A program made the translations under genes and the position numbers. The notes under the pieces were generated by a model that did not search any database, was not told the DNA's origin, and worked only from the letters and a program-made list of their open reading frames with translations. Below, in pieces: positions 24,083 through 34,725 of a stretch of DNA of 51,449 bases (its first letter is position 1; every line of letters begins with the position of its first letter). This DNA is from an uncultured Bulleidia sp. (lineage in GTDB: Bacteria; Bacillota_I; Bacilli_A; Erysipelotrichales; Erysipelotrichaceae), in the NCBI GenBank assembly GCA_934757945.1, contig CAKVLT010000004.1:1-51449 (forward strand), read 5' to 3'.

Positions 24083-24280
24083 CTATTCTCCTTCTTCCTC
24101 TGTCATGAGGACAATAAAACCGTGATCTGTTTCAACCACGGCACGTTGATTTGTGGAAAAATACTTGGAGATGATTTGTTGCATTGTGTCATCACCGTAT
24201 TCTTCCGGATGTTTGTTTAGATGATATTCGTTGATAATATTTTGCAGATCTTTTGGTTCTAGCAATAAACCATACATCAT
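24083..24280 (-). CDS. Small phage protein, tail-lysis junction
   Basis: 65 residues, helical with a beta end (RAVVETDHGFIVLMTEEEGE). No family recognised. It shares ATGA with the stop of the 45-residue gene upstream and ends 4 nt before the endolysin start. Confidence 0.6.
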   Translation of the reverse strand: MMYGLLLEPKDLQNIINEYHLNKHPEEYGDDTMQQIISKYFSTNQRAVVETDHGFIVLMTEEEGE

Positions 24281-24414
24281 ACTACCTTTCGAATTTCTTC
24301 CCTTTCTTCATCAGTAAGTTTCGTCCAATCGTTCAGAATATCATCAATGTTTTCACCCTGAGCTACTCTGCGCTTGGCTACTTTCTTTAATAGTTTCATT
24401 TCTAATTTTGTCAT
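24277..24414 (-). CDS. 45-residue XkdX-like phage protein
   Basis: A short gene starting MTKLEMKLLKKVAKRR and ending EEREEIRKVV. It shares ATGA with the gene on each side (24411-24414 and 24277-24280), which is strong support that it is translated. Size, charge and position resemble XkdX-type proteins between tail-fibre and lysis genes. Function unknown. Confidence 0.75.
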   Translation of the reverse strand: MTKLEMKLLKKVAKRRVAQGENIDDILNDWTKLTDEEREEIRKVV

Positions 24415-24818
24415 TCTTCTGATCCTCCGATTAAGTCTGCAAGAATATCTTCTAAATCAGATATAGTTCCATTTTGCAGATCAATTACACCTTTCATGTC
24501 ACTGAATTCAGCAGTTAATGCGTCAATGTTCTTTTTATGATCTTTCACAGCTTCATTGACCTCTTTAGCCACAATTGAAACTTTAATAATTTGTGTTTTT
24601 CTATCTTTTGAGATGTTTTTGCCCAATGTTCCGTCAGTTACTGTATGCGTAATCTCACCTTCATCAGTGTAAACATCTACTTTTGCCAGATTCTCATCTG
24701 ACATTCTTTCCTCAACTTCATCAATAGTTGAGTTTTTTATTTCCAGATTAAGCATAGAGTCTTCAGTGTTGAAGGACTCTAGTTCAAATTCTGAATTGTC
24801 TTTTAAAATAATTTTCAT
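24411..24818 (-). CDS. Small baseplate/tail-region phage protein
   Basis: 135 residues from ATG 24818, preceded by AAAGGAGATAATC; an earlier frame extension has no site. The N-terminal half is beta-rich and acidic (MKIILKDNSEFELESF) and the C-terminal half is a coiled coil. It may be a chaperone or accessory protein for the adjacent tail-collar protein. No family recognised. Confidence 0.65.
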   Translation of the reverse strand: MKIILKDNSEFELESFNTEDSMLNLEIKNSTIDEVEERMSDENLAKVDVYTDEGEITHTVTDGTLGKNISKDRKTQIIKVSIVAKEVNEAVKDHKKNIDALTAEFSDMKGVIDLQNGTISDLEDILADLIGGSEE

Positions 24819-24865
24819 TTTGATTATCTCCTTTAATTGTCTTGTATCCAACTCAATTGGTTACA

Positions 24866-26650
24866 TTAACCGGTTCTTTTCCACATATACACTGCTAGGT
24901 ATGGTGGCATGTTGTTATGGGCACCATTACCTCCTGTATATTTAGTAGATGTTTCTCTACCAGTAGGACGCCACCAGCTACTACCTGAGCCACAATCTGT
25001 TTTACCTTCATTGGATAATAATGGTAACCAGAAATCATGATAATGACTCGGCATCTCAGCGATGGATAACTTATGAGTTGCCTCACCGCCTGTTGCTCCA
25101 GCTTTATACGTGCCATCAGCACCAATAAGAAATCTTCCGCCTAATGCTTCCCAAGTTCCTCCAAATAAATCCTTAGGATTGGTGGATACAGTTGACACAT
25201 AAATAGAGCCTACCGGATATGTTCTATCTAATAGACTCTTGCTATCAACTGTTAATGAATCTGTTGTAACATTTTGACAAAACAGCTTCCCTGCTAATCT
25301 TGCCAGTGTTTTACCTAAGAACCAGATTGGTTGTGAGGCTGATAATGTGAATGTTGTAACAGCAGACTGACCGAAACTATCACCGACTGTAATAGTCCAA
25401 CTATATGCATTTGTATATGCCAAATCAGAATAAGCTTTTGATGAACTCCAGTTTGTACCACTGTATGTCGGAGTGAGACTTACAGCTGATTGATCGGCTC
25501 GTTTAATACTGATAGACACTACATTACTCAGAATATTAGAATATGCTCCAGCTACAGTCAATGTACCATTAGAACCTGTCTGGGTCGTTCTGGCACACGT
25601 TGCCTCAGTAATCTGAGGAGCTCGATAAGAATAATATGTCTGAGTAGATGTGACTGTTTTGGTGATTCCACGTGAGTCAGTAACAGACATCGTATATGTG
25701 CCGCTACTTAAACCAGTCATTCGTACAGAACCACTGGCTGTTAACTTACCTGTCGAAGCACCATTTGCTACTGTTATGGATTTGATAGTAGCTCCATACT
25801 GACCACTTGCTGTAACGTTCACCGTTTTGTCGGAAATAGTCTGCACTGTGATTGATGCATTCTTATTTTTTACGTAAGTGTTATTCTCGACAATTGAGGA
25901 AATACTAGCTGATGGATATGCATCGGTAGGAACCGAAATATTCAACGTGCAAGTCTTTGTGTCACCGATTTTCGTGCTGCCGTTATAGGTTGTACAGGAA
26001 ATAGTGCAACTGCCAGTAGCTGTTGTTGTGAATTGTTTAAGTAATTCTTTTGGAATAGTCCAGTTAACACTATCCACAACGCCAGTCCCGATAGTCCCAC
26101 TAGCACTGCCAATAGAATATGTGATTGTATGCGTAAAGCTTGCCTTTTTATTTGTATAAACCGTTATCTGGCTACCCGCATCTGCTGTTGATTTTGATAC
26201 AGTTGGCACACTTGCTCTAGGAATAGTACTAAGTGTGATTGTCTGAGCTCCACTAGCCGTGGAGCTGACGTGCATGTCACTTTCACCCTGAACAAAGTCA
26301 ATATATGCACTGATTGATTTTGTACCATCTGAGTTATGGTAGATTCTGATACTTCCACTGCTGGATCCTAAACCTGTTCCTGGACCTGCACCAGTCTTAA
26401 GTACCATTTTGAACGAACCAACAACAGATCCATTGATAACCATTCGACAGGTACCGATGTCATCACGTTTGGCACCGCCCCAGGTATAACCATCCTCTTC
26501 TTTCAGCCATGCAGAAATTGACCAACCAACGTCAGTGTAGTTACCCTGTATTGACTGTGCACCCTGCCAAACGGAACCAGAAGCCGAAGCTCCCAGACCG
26601 TTCGTTGAATAAGGCTCGTTAATGCCACTAGATACACTAAAATTTGCCAT
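24866..26650 (-). CDS. DUF859 minor structural protein with tail-collar C-terminus
   Basis: 594 residues. The N-terminal part (1-140) matches the DUF859 phage structural pattern (GSVWQGAQSIQGNYTDVGWS). Ig-like repeats of Ser/Thr-rich strands follow, then a tail-collar/baseplate-like end starting YPVGSIYVSTVSTNPKDLFG and including LSIAEMPSHYHDF. Probably a receptor-binding or host-recognition component on the tail tip. ATG 26650 follows AAAGGAGG. Confidence 0.85.
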   Translation of the reverse strand: MANFSVSSGINEPYSTNGLGASASGSVWQGAQSIQGNYTDVGWSISAWLKEEDGYTWGGAKRDDIGTCRMVINGSVVGSFKMVLKTGAGPGTGLGSSSGSIRIYHNSDGTKSISAYIDFVQGESDMHVSSTASGAQTITLSTIPRASVPTVSKSTADAGSQITVYTNKKASFTHTITYSIGSASGTIGTGVVDSVNWTIPKELLKQFTTTATGSCTISCTTYNGSTKIGDTKTCTLNISVPTDAYPSASISSIVENNTYVKNKNASITVQTISDKTVNVTASGQYGATIKSITVANGASTGKLTASGSVRMTGLSSGTYTMSVTDSRGITKTVTSTQTYYSYRAPQITEATCARTTQTGSNGTLTVAGAYSNILSNVVSISIKRADQSAVSLTPTYSGTNWSSSKAYSDLAYTNAYSWTITVGDSFGQSAVTTFTLSASQPIWFLGKTLARLAGKLFCQNVTTDSLTVDSKSLLDRTYPVGSIYVSTVSTNPKDLFGGTWEALGGRFLIGADGTYKAGATGGEATHKLSIAEMPSHYHDFWLPLLSNEGKTDCGSGSSWWRPTGRETSTKYTGGNGAHNNMPPYLAVYMWKRTG

Positions 26651-26668
26651 TTAGTCCTCCTTTAAATA

Positions 26669-29600
26669 TTAAAAGGCTCCTCCTGTCCAGAAGAACCCTG
26701 TTCCAACCTCACCGTCTTGAGTAAATTTCTCCAGTCGGTGTGCTCCAACGTATAAGAATTTATCGGCTACTAAGTTTGACACTCTTCCCTGAGTTTTCGT
26801 AAATTCAGCAACCTTTGTATTATCTGCAATGATTTCTACACCATCAGCAACTACTCGTGTTTCGTTGTTTGTTCCGGCTTTTCGAATATGAGCACCGGTA
26901 CTATCAGCGTAGAACACTTGATTTTGCGCCTTAATAGCCTCCATTGCATTGTAGGCATCGCTATTAGCTTTATTTGCTAAAGATTGAGCTTGCGTAGCTA
27001 AAGACTGAGCTTCTTTACTTGAGGTGATAGCTGTTTCGGCTTTATTAGATGCAGCGTTAGCACTTGACTGAGCTTGGTTAGCTTTATTGAAAGCGTCGGT
27101 AGACGTGCCTTGTGCCTGTATAGCATTGTTCATGGCTTTGTTAGCTGTGTCTTGTGCAACAGATGCAGCGTTGTTTACAGAATTTATATCTGCATCCACA
27201 TCCTCAGGAGCTGGTGTCCAGTCTGTAGCAATATTGCCGAGTTCGAGTTTAGGCTTGCTTGCTGTTACTTTCCCTTTTGTTAATCTCTGAATATAAACAC
27301 ATCTTTCACCAATACTAGAAATTTCTTTGTCTAAAATATGATAGGAACTCGAAATTCTTTTATGTGTAGATATTGGAGCATTGCCGTTGCTATCTAGTGC
27401 AAGCCAACAGCCGTAGTATGCTTTAGTGCCATCTGCATAATTAACCGATAGTTCTGTTCCAACTCTTCCAGTGCTTCCATAAGCGCTATCAGCTTCTATA
27501 TCTAACGATATTACTATCTTTTTATTTCTGAAAAACGAAGTATCAACAGAGAAAGAGTATGGTTTATCTGTAGATTTATTTTCTGCAATTTGCATGTCAG
27601 AACGTAGAATTAAATTCCTTCCGCCAACATTCACACCCTTTAGTGTGCTGCCTACAGAATATGACGTGCTCTTTGTGTTGTCTGTGTACGTAATTACAGT
27701 TCTAGTCCACAAATAAGGCTTGTCAGCGGTTGTGTCTGGAACAGATGTTACCCATGTACCATTAGGAGTTGAAGTTCCGTTAGCCCAGATTTGATAAGTA
27801 ATCTCAGTAGACTTCACACCACGTCCGGGACTTCCATTTTGACCATTCTGTCCGTTAGTGCCTTGATAGCCGACAGAGTAAGCAGTTGTCTTCTTGCCAT
27901 CTGAGTAATTCACCACAGTTCTTGTCCAGAGATACTGTCCCTTAGCAACTGATGGCGGATTAGCTACCCATGTACCGGTTGGAACGGTTGTACCACTCGA
28001 ACTAGCTTGATAAGTAATAGCTTGGCTAGTGATAGTGACGGATATACCGTCTTTACCCGGAGAACCTGGGTCGCCCTTATCTCCCTTACTGCCAGTATTG
28101 CCATAAACAGCTAATAATAAAACGGTCGTTTGAGATTGACCGTTTGTATAAGTTATTACTTCTTTTTGCCATAGATACTTATTAGTAGCGTCTATCGTTG
28201 GCATTGTAGTTGCTGTAATAGAGTCAGCGCTTGGAGCTGTCTGACTTGTTGTACGAGCATAAGTGTAGACGATAGACTTAATACCATTACCGGTGGCACC
28301 CTTGTCACCAGTATCCCCTTTGTCACCTTTAATCAATGACCATGAGTAATCAGAATATGTTGTGCTTTCAGTAGATGATGTTTTGTTATAAGCAACACCC
28401 ATGTACTTTTTACCACTAGGATTGTCAGACATTCCACTTGTTGGAGAGTCAGCATATTTAATCCATGTGTAATATGTCTTACCGTCTGTACCTTTTACAC
28501 CCGGAATGCCTTGTTCGCCTTTATCACCCTTTGCACCAGTGTTTCCTTGCACGCAAGATGGTTGGCTGTAAGAGATAACCCCTGCCTGTGTTACTGCTTT
28601 TGATCTACTCCAGATATAGTTGTTTTCATTCCATTCAAGCTTTTCTTCACTCCATGTGCCACCATATAACTCTGTTGGCGATTCCGACGCGTACCATTCT
28701 GTAGTTACTCCTGCAATACTGTTATTAGTTGCGTCAAGTGCCTTTGTAGCATCCGCTATTGCCTTAGTGACATCTGTATCTGCTAATAATTTCCACGTAA
28801 AAGTTCTATCGTCATTTTGCATGAAACGATAACATTTATTGTTGGCATCATAATACAGATCGCCTATGTGGTTTTTTTTCTCTTTTTCATTCCAGTCAAC
28901 AGCTGGATAATTTAGCAACGTTGGTTTATCTGCACCGCTCCATGTTTCAATCAATCCATCTACCTGATCTTGTAAATTAATCAGTTTCTCTTTGTTATTT
29001 GCAATATCATCTGTTATTGATTTATCTAATGCACCGGCTTTGATTGTATTTCCTGTAATGAGATTTCCATTTATGTGTCCAGCCTGGATAAAATCGGCAT
29101 TAAACTTACCATCAATAGTCCATGCTGAGTTATAAGGACCGGAATAGCCATTGTTTGAAAATGCAATGCCTCTTTTATTTACCCTCATACAATTCAGCAT
29201 CGTTTTTACGTCATTGGTATCACCATAAACAGTTTCTGATGGTTCATTGTTTGAATAGGTTGTTACTACGTTTCCTCCCAATCCGCCAGAAATCTTTAAT
29301 TGTTGCTCATTGATAACTTGATCCAATTGTGACTTTTGCACAGCTGATTCATATTTTTTTTGCATAGCAACGATAGTTTTTGAAAGAGATGAGCTTGTTG
29401 TTCCAAGTTCCAAAGTGTCATATCTATCCATCAATGTGTCATATGTTGCTTTTATAATCTCGGCATCTGTCATAATTCCAAGTTTTATAAACTCAATCGG
29501 AACCGTATCACCTAAGTACACTGTCTCTTCCGAAAAATGTTTATTTTCTTCCATTGATGCAAGCGAAAGAAAAGATACCGTCAGATTTACTTCTGGCACC

Positions 29601-30460
29601 CCTATTTCTTGTACATACGCTTGTGCTGCAGCACGTAATTGAGTTTCTGTTGGCTTATCTCGAAATTTATAAGCAAAGTCTTTTGGAATTGTTCTGTGAT
29701 AAGAATATTTATCTTTTTTATCCGAATAAATAATTTTTTCAGGTAGCGTTACAACCACATCTTCAGTTTTCGAAAAAGTTTCTCCATCTGAAGCTGTACT
29801 CGTTATTATTTTTGTGCCTAGCCAGTATGGATAAATTCCTGTAACAGTATTTTCAATGGATTCTTCCTGTTTAAGATCAATCAGATTTTTACCATACCTA
29901 ATATATGCACTTTCCTTGTAAACACCTCTATGCTGCGTAAAACGTATATTAAAACGGTTAAATTCGTATTCGCCTCTATATGTATCGAGAATAGAGCCTT
30001 CCACACCACCGAGTAACTCTCGAAATGAATGTGGAATAATTTGTTTATACTCAGCTATTGTGCTTTTATCTGTGTAAAGAGTAAATTGAAAAGGTTCATC
30101 CGCATGTTCTTTTAAACCATTCAACGCTTCTACACAAGTATTAGCGGTAAATGGTGATACAGGAACATACGAAAGTCTGTAACTTATATGCTCCGCATAG
30201 ATTGTTACAATACCATTTATTGGCTTTGAAATTTTGTAGATTTGAAAAGGTTCAGACTGCCTGCTTGGAGCATGATCGGCAAGAATTAAACGATTCAATA
30301 TAATATCAGAAAAATGCAGTCCAGTTACAGGATACTGCATAGTCAATTCGTATGATCCGTTAAGTTCTTCCACAACTTTACACGATATAGCATCAGATAA
30401 TGCGCCTATTCCTTGTGTAATAAACTCCATTTCCTCTTCGTTATATAGTACTGGAATCAT
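26669..30460 (-). CDS. Tail-associated endopeptidase/tail spike with collagen-like repeats
   Basis: 1263 residues. Residues 1-380 match the prophage endopeptidase-tail (Tal/PblB-like) domain that forms the tail tip hub (MEFITQGIGALSDAISC, ELNGSYELTMQYP). The middle carries three or four copies of a YLW(T/Q)...ITY(T/S)(N/D)G unit separated by collagen-like Gly-X-Y stretches (GAKGDKGEQGIPGVKG, GDKGDTGDKGATG, GSKGDKGDPGSPG). Towards the C-terminus there is a Galectin-like segment and a long Ala/Asn/Gln coiled coil (about 1080-1180). Collagen-like linkers suggest a trimeric fibre. Confidence 0.88.
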   Translation of the reverse strand: MIPVLYNEEEMEFITQGIGALSDAISCKVVEELNGSYELTMQYPVTGLHFSDIILNRLILADHAPSRQSEPFQIYKISKPINGIVTIYAEHISYRLSYVPVSPFTANTCVEALNGLKEHADEPFQFTLYTDKSTIAEYKQIIPHSFRELLGGVEGSILDTYRGEYEFNRFNIRFTQHRGVYKESAYIRYGKNLIDLKQEESIENTVTGIYPYWLGTKIITSTASDGETFSKTEDVVVTLPEKIIYSDKKDKYSYHRTIPKDFAYKFRDKPTETQLRAAAQAYVQEIGVPEVNLTVSFLSLASMEENKHFSEETVYLGDTVPIEFIKLGIMTDAEIIKATYDTLMDRYDTLELGTTSSSLSKTIVAMQKKYESAVQKSQLDQVINEQQLKISGGLGGNVVTTYSNNEPSETVYGDTNDVKTMLNCMRVNKRGIAFSNNGYSGPYNSAWTIDGKFNADFIQAGHINGNLITGNTIKAGALDKSITDDIANNKEKLINLQDQVDGLIETWSGADKPTLLNYPAVDWNEKEKKNHIGDLYYDANNKCYRFMQNDDRTFTWKLLADTDVTKAIADATKALDATNNSIAGVTTEWYASESPTELYGGTWSEEKLEWNENNYIWSRSKAVTQAGVISYSQPSCVQGNTGAKGDKGEQGIPGVKGTDGKTYYTWIKYADSPTSGMSDNPSGKKYMGVAYNKTSSTESTTYSDYSWSLIKGDKGDTGDKGATGNGIKSIVYTYARTTSQTAPSADSITATTMPTIDATNKYLWQKEVITYTNGQSQTTVLLLAVYGNTGSKGDKGDPGSPGKDGISVTITSQAITYQASSSGTTVPTGTWVANPPSVAKGQYLWTRTVVNYSDGKKTTAYSVGYQGTNGQNGQNGSPGRGVKSTEITYQIWANGTSTPNGTWVTSVPDTTADKPYLWTRTVITYTDNTKSTSYSVGSTLKGVNVGGRNLILRSDMQIAENKSTDKPYSFSVDTSFFRNKKIVISLDIEADSAYGSTGRVGTELSVNYADGTKAYYGCWLALDSNGNAPISTHKRISSSYHILDKEISSIGERCVYIQRLTKGKVTASKPKLELGNIATDWTPAPEDVDADINSVNNAASVAQDTANKAMNNAIQAQGTSTDAFNKANQAQSSANAASNKAETAITSSKEAQSLATQAQSLANKANSDAYNAMEAIKAQNQVFYADSTGAHIRKAGTNNETRVVADGVEIIADNTKVAEFTKTQGRVSNLVADKFLYVGAHRLEKFTQDGEVGTGFFWTGGAF

Positions 30461-30469
30461 AAATTCTCC

Positions 30470-31207
30470 TTATAATGTAAAAAATCTAGGAGTGATTTCA
30501 ACTTTAGAAATTCCTTCACCTAGCACTATGCTATTTTGTTTTTTTGCAACTAGTTCAGGGAAAAGGTGCTCAATGCCATTGTTGTACACAACAACATTAT
30601 CATTCCTATTTTCAGCACCTTCATAAACATCAAATGTTTCACAGTCAACTTCAACGTAGGCTGTACCTTGTTTTTTTACTTCAATACGTCCGCTTCCTAT
30701 GTCAACAGAACCAGTGCCATAAATTCTTACAACCGGTTTGCTATTAAACTTTGTAGGGTTTAACAAATCTCCAGATGTTGTAAATGTCTTTATAATTTCT
30801 CCGACTTTCAAAAAATGTTGGGGTTTGCATTCAAAAATAAGATCAAATTCACCAGCAACCAAGTCAGTTACATCTATATCAAAAGAACCTGAATAACTAG
30901 CCAATCGATACTCATCTGGATGGTAGTCATCTTCTAGGCGACAGTATCCATTAGAAGACAAAAGCCAAGAACGAATATCCCTGGCTTTTTCTGCAAACTT
31001 TCCAATTGTGTCATAAAATCCTACTTTAATGGTATAAGACTGATTTGTGTACCTGTCATTGCTTAAAATTAGATCACCGTTTCTTCCAGGAACTGAATAA
31101 TTTGTTATATCTTTTCCAGAAGAACCATATGTTTGAGATCCTGTTATAAATAGTCCGTACGTCAAAGAGCTTTCTCCGTTAAACATAAATTTTTTTCTTA
31201 TTGCCAT
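30470..31207 (-). CDS. Distal tail protein (Dit)
   Basis: 245 residues. The siphovirus Dit/tail-component N-terminal domain is visible: KKFMFNGESSLTYGLFI, then DYSV-like TNYSVPGRNGDLILSNDRY, and a C-terminal beta domain. It joins the tail tube to the baseplate. ATG overlaps the tape-measure stop by 10 nt, with AGGAG inside the tape-measure gene. Confidence 0.88.
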   Translation of the reverse strand: MAIRKKFMFNGESSLTYGLFITGSQTYGSSGKDITNYSVPGRNGDLILSNDRYTNQSYTIKVGFYDTIGKFAEKARDIRSWLLSSNGYCRLEDDYHPDEYRLASYSGSFDIDVTDLVAGEFDLIFECKPQHFLKVGEIIKTFTTSGDLLNPTKFNSKPVVRIYGTGSVDIGSGRIEVKKQGTAYVEVDCETFDVYEGAENRNDNVVVYNNGIEHLFPELVAKKQNSIVLGEGISKVEITPRFFTL

Positions 31208-34200
31208 GCTTTGCTCCTTCTTGATGCATCACTATCTATCAACTGGGCTACTCTTCTTGCTAATGCATCAGAATCTTCTCCCTCTCTTTGAACAATTGTT
31301 ATAGAAACATTAGGATTGGAAGAAAAGTTGTTATATGTATTTGAGGTGTTATTAGGTACTTGTGCAGTACTAACTAAATTTTCTCTAACGGTATCATTTA
31401 GTGAATCTCTCATAACCTCTCCCATTTGAGCACCAACATTTCTAATAGCTTTGAATTTGTTTTCAATACCTTTAATATACCCTTCTCCAGTCCATTCACC
31501 ACTTTCTTTCATAACCTTAGAAGGAGAGTTAATCACCAAATAACCGTTAGTACCGGCTCTAGATTGTTTTCCAAGTCCTGCACCAGCATCATAGGCATCA
31601 CCGTATTTTGATATAATACCCTTAATAAATCCAAGTGCGCTCCATCTCCCTGATTCACTAAGATCTATACTCTCAGCGCCTTCTTTTACCTTTTTAGTGC
31701 TTTTCTTTCCTGTTGCGTAATACGTAGGTTCCTTGCTTTCAATAGCTTTGATTTCATTATCACCATACTTTTCACCAACCTGACGTCCAGATTCTTCAGC
31801 CAAGCTTTCTGCTTTAGAATACTGGTCTTTTGCTCGTGCAAGTCTGTCTTGAGCAGCAGAAACCATTTCATTTGTAACACTGGAATCATTGTTTTTCTGC
31901 GCTTCCAATAATGCATCATACTGTGTCTGTGCTTCTTCAACCTGCTTTTTCAAAGCGTCTACAGAAGCATTTCCTGCATATTGAAAGTTATTTGTAAGAT
32001 TATCAAGTGAAGCACTAATCTTCGCAGTATCGCCTTCCACAATGGCACTGCTTACTCCTTCATAGTTCTTTATAGTGTTCTGATAACTGTTATATGTGTC
32101 ATCAGCTGTAGTCACTGCATCAGACAGACTGTCTAATGTATATTTTGCAGTCTCATATTCAGCCATTGCTTGAGACATAGCATCCTTAGTAGATTGCTGA
32201 ACCTGTCCAGAGTTTTCCATTTCCGCGTTATATTGCGCAACTGCAAGTCTCAAGTTTTCCTGTGCCTGTTGAGTGATAGGCAACTGTTCATCAAATGCCT
32301 GTTGTGCCTGTAGCTTATCTGCAAGTGCTGTTTGGCTGTTCTTAACAGCCTCTGAGTACTGTTCTTCATATGCATTCAGCATTGCATTTGCTTTCTTCAC
32401 TTCCATCTCTGCTTTAATAGCAGAAGTCATGTTTCCATGTTCCTTCACTATCTCTGCCAACTGGTCCTTTTCTATGCCTAAGGCTTGTGCTAAAGAAGTC
32501 ATAATAGTATTTGCTTCGTCTTCGTAGCCTTGCTTAATTTCTCCGTTGGAGTCAATTAATTCGTCATATCTTTCTGCAAGAGTTCCATAGTTCGCATATA
32601 ATTTTTCAACAGATTGAACATTCAGATTTGTTGTTTCAATTGCATCATCATAAGATTCTTTCAAATTGGCAATTTCTTCTACATTACGTTTCATTGCAGT
32701 TGAAAGCCCATAAGAAGAATTCAGATTTTCAATATAGGCTTCGTTTGACTTTTGCATGGTATCCGCAAGATAAATTGTTGCAGCGCCAGCCGCCATAGCT
32801 CCCGCTGTAAATAGTGCTAATGTTCCAGTAGATATGCCTAATCCAGAAGCAAGCCCAGAAAAACCACCACCAGCTGCACTAATTGATTTTGATAATGAAT
32901 CGGTAGAAGTACTGGCGGTTTTAGCCTCATTACTAGCCACTTTTAAAACCGCATTAAATCCTCCAATCAGTTCCTTTGCTTTGGACACTCCTTTCACCGC
33001 AGCAACAATAGAACCAATTCCTGCTGCCGCAACTGTGCCACTAGGACCAATTGTATCAATGACTTTTGCAAGAGATTTAAACACTGCCGATAGTCCTTTT
33101 ACAGCCACCTTAAGTGTTCCTTTGAATGCTTCTGATTTCACAACGTTTTTTAAGGAAGAAATAATATCTTTTAAAGCTGGTTCAACTTCTTGGAACAGTT
33201 CACTTGCCACAGCTTCCCATTCATGTTTTAAGAGTGCAACCTGTCCTGAATAGGTATCCAGTTTTGTTTCTGCCATGCCTTCGATTGTTCCGTTATAGTT
33301 GTTAACATCTTCTGTTAATTGATTCCAACTTTCATCAGATGCGCCAAGAATTGCGGCTAAACCTGTCATGGCACGCTGACCAGCGACTGTATATTCAATG
33401 TTTGCCTTTTGCTCGTCAGTCATGTCTTTCATTTTTTCTCTCATTTCCGAGAAAATCTGACTTAAAGGCCTTGCTTTTCCATCTGCATCATAAAAGCTGA
33501 TTCCAAGTGCTTCGATTTTATCTCTTGCGTGAGATGTATTAGTTGCAAGTCTGGTAATAATAGATCTTAAAGATGTACCTGCAGTACTTGCTTTAATACC
33601 CTGATTCGCCATAGTACCTAAAGCAACGCCAACATCTTCTACAGAATATCCAAACTGTCCTGCGACAGATCCTACATATTTAAATGCTTCACCCATCATG
33701 GAAACATTGGTATTTGATGAAATAGCTGACTTTGCAAGCACATTAGCGAAGTGATCGGCCTCGTCTGAAGCCATTCCGAATGCCGCAAGACCATCAACAA
33801 CAATGTTTGCCATTTCTTCAAAGGACTCACCAGTACCTACGGCAAGATCATTTATAGATGAAATACTATCTTTAATCTGATCTGAACTATAACCGGCATT
33901 TGCCAAAACAGTAGCATACTTTGTAATTTCAGTTGCACTACTTGTGGAAGAAACTGCAAGTTCTTGGAAGTAACTACTTAAATCTTTGATTGTTTCAGAA
34001 TCTTTGCTTTCCTGCAATACTGCTGCTAGTCCTGCTGTGGCATCTTCTAAAGCAGACCCTGTTTCAAGTACATTTGTAGCTAAGTTTTTTAATGCTTCAA
34101 TTGCTTCTTGAATAGCTTTGGCGGCTAATTCACCAAGAGCTACTTGAAAGGCCATAGACTTTTCTTTTGCATCGTCTGTACCTTCAGCATAGTTCTTTAA

Positions 34201-34710
34201 TTCCGCATCCGTTTTAGCTAACTGGCTTTGCGCATTTTCTAACTGTGTATTTGACTTATCTATCTCTTTTTCAAGATTCACCTGATGGCTTTTAGCTTCA
34301 TCAATCTGTGTACCTAATTTTTCATATGCGGCTTGTGCGCCTTGAACTATCGGAGAATTTTTTCCATAAGCTTCAGTTAAGCTTTCCACTTTTTCTTTGC
34401 ATCTTGACTGAACACTTTCAAGCTCTTGAATAATTCTTTTCTGGCCTTCGTTTGCAGAATTTAATGTTTCGATTTTGGATTTTAAAGTAGTAACAATATT
34501 CTGATAACTTTGTTGCTTACTTTTTAATTTTTCTAAAGCTGTACTGTAGTTATTTAAATTTGAAGGATCTAATTTAGCGGCTTTGCTATAGTTGGAAAAC
34601 TGAGTAGTTAATGATTGCACTTCAGCTCTAGCTTTTCTGAGCTGTTCGTTAAAATTGCTCACATTGGCTGTAAGCTCAATCGCCATTCCTAAAGTTTCTT
34701 TTGCCACCAA
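31198..34710 (-). CDS. Tape measure protein
   Basis: 1170 residues. N-terminal coiled coils (1-200), then a TMP core domain (about 205-560) with ATAGLAAVLQESKD, AGYSSDQIKDSI and MGEAFKYVGSVAGQFGYS, then hydrophobic segments (about 580-690), further coiled coils and an Arg/Ser-rich tail. It sets tail length; at roughly 0.15 nm per residue a tail of about 175 nm would be expected (inference). GTG 34710 follows AGAGAGGTGAC. Confidence 0.93.
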   Translation of the reverse strand: MVAKETLGMAIELTANVSNFNEQLRKARAEVQSLTTQFSNYSKAAKLDPSNLNNYSTALEKLKSKQQSYQNIVTTLKSKIETLNSANEGQKRIIQELESVQSRCKEKVESLTEAYGKNSPIVQGAQAAYEKLGTQIDEAKSHQVNLEKEIDKSNTQLENAQSQLAKTDAELKNYAEGTDDAKEKSMAFQVALGELAAKAIQEAIEALKNLATNVLETGSALEDATAGLAAVLQESKDSETIKDLSSYFQELAVSSTSSATEITKYATVLANAGYSSDQIKDSISSINDLAVGTGESFEEMANIVVDGLAAFGMASDEADHFANVLAKSAISSNTNVSMMGEAFKYVGSVAGQFGYSVEDVGVALGTMANQGIKASTAGTSLRSIITRLATNTSHARDKIEALGISFYDADGKARPLSQIFSEMREKMKDMTDEQKANIEYTVAGQRAMTGLAAILGASDESWNQLTEDVNNYNGTIEGMAETKLDTYSGQVALLKHEWEAVASELFQEVEPALKDIISSLKNVVKSEAFKGTLKVAVKGLSAVFKSLAKVIDTIGPSGTVAAAGIGSIVAAVKGVSKAKELIGGFNAVLKVASNEAKTASTSTDSLSKSISAAGGGFSGLASGLGISTGTLALFTAGAMAAGAATIYLADTMQKSNEAYIENLNSSYGLSTAMKRNVEEIANLKESYDDAIETTNLNVQSVEKLYANYGTLAERYDELIDSNGEIKQGYEDEANTIMTSLAQALGIEKDQLAEIVKEHGNMTSAIKAEMEVKKANAMLNAYEEQYSEAVKNSQTALADKLQAQQAFDEQLPITQQAQENLRLAVAQYNAEMENSGQVQQSTKDAMSQAMAEYETAKYTLDSLSDAVTTADDTYNSYQNTIKNYEGVSSAIVEGDTAKISASLDNLTNNFQYAGNASVDALKKQVEEAQTQYDALLEAQKNNDSSVTNEMVSAAQDRLARAKDQYSKAESLAEESGRQVGEKYGDNEIKAIESKEPTYYATGKKSTKKVKEGAESIDLSESGRWSALGFIKGIISKYGDAYDAGAGLGKQSRAGTNGYLVINSPSKVMKESGEWTGEGYIKGIENKFKAIRNVGAQMGEVMRDSLNDTVRENLVSTAQVPNNTSNTYNNFSSNPNVSITIVQREGEDSDALARRVAQLIDSDASRRSKAWQ

Positions 34711-34725
34711 AAGTCACCTCTCTTT

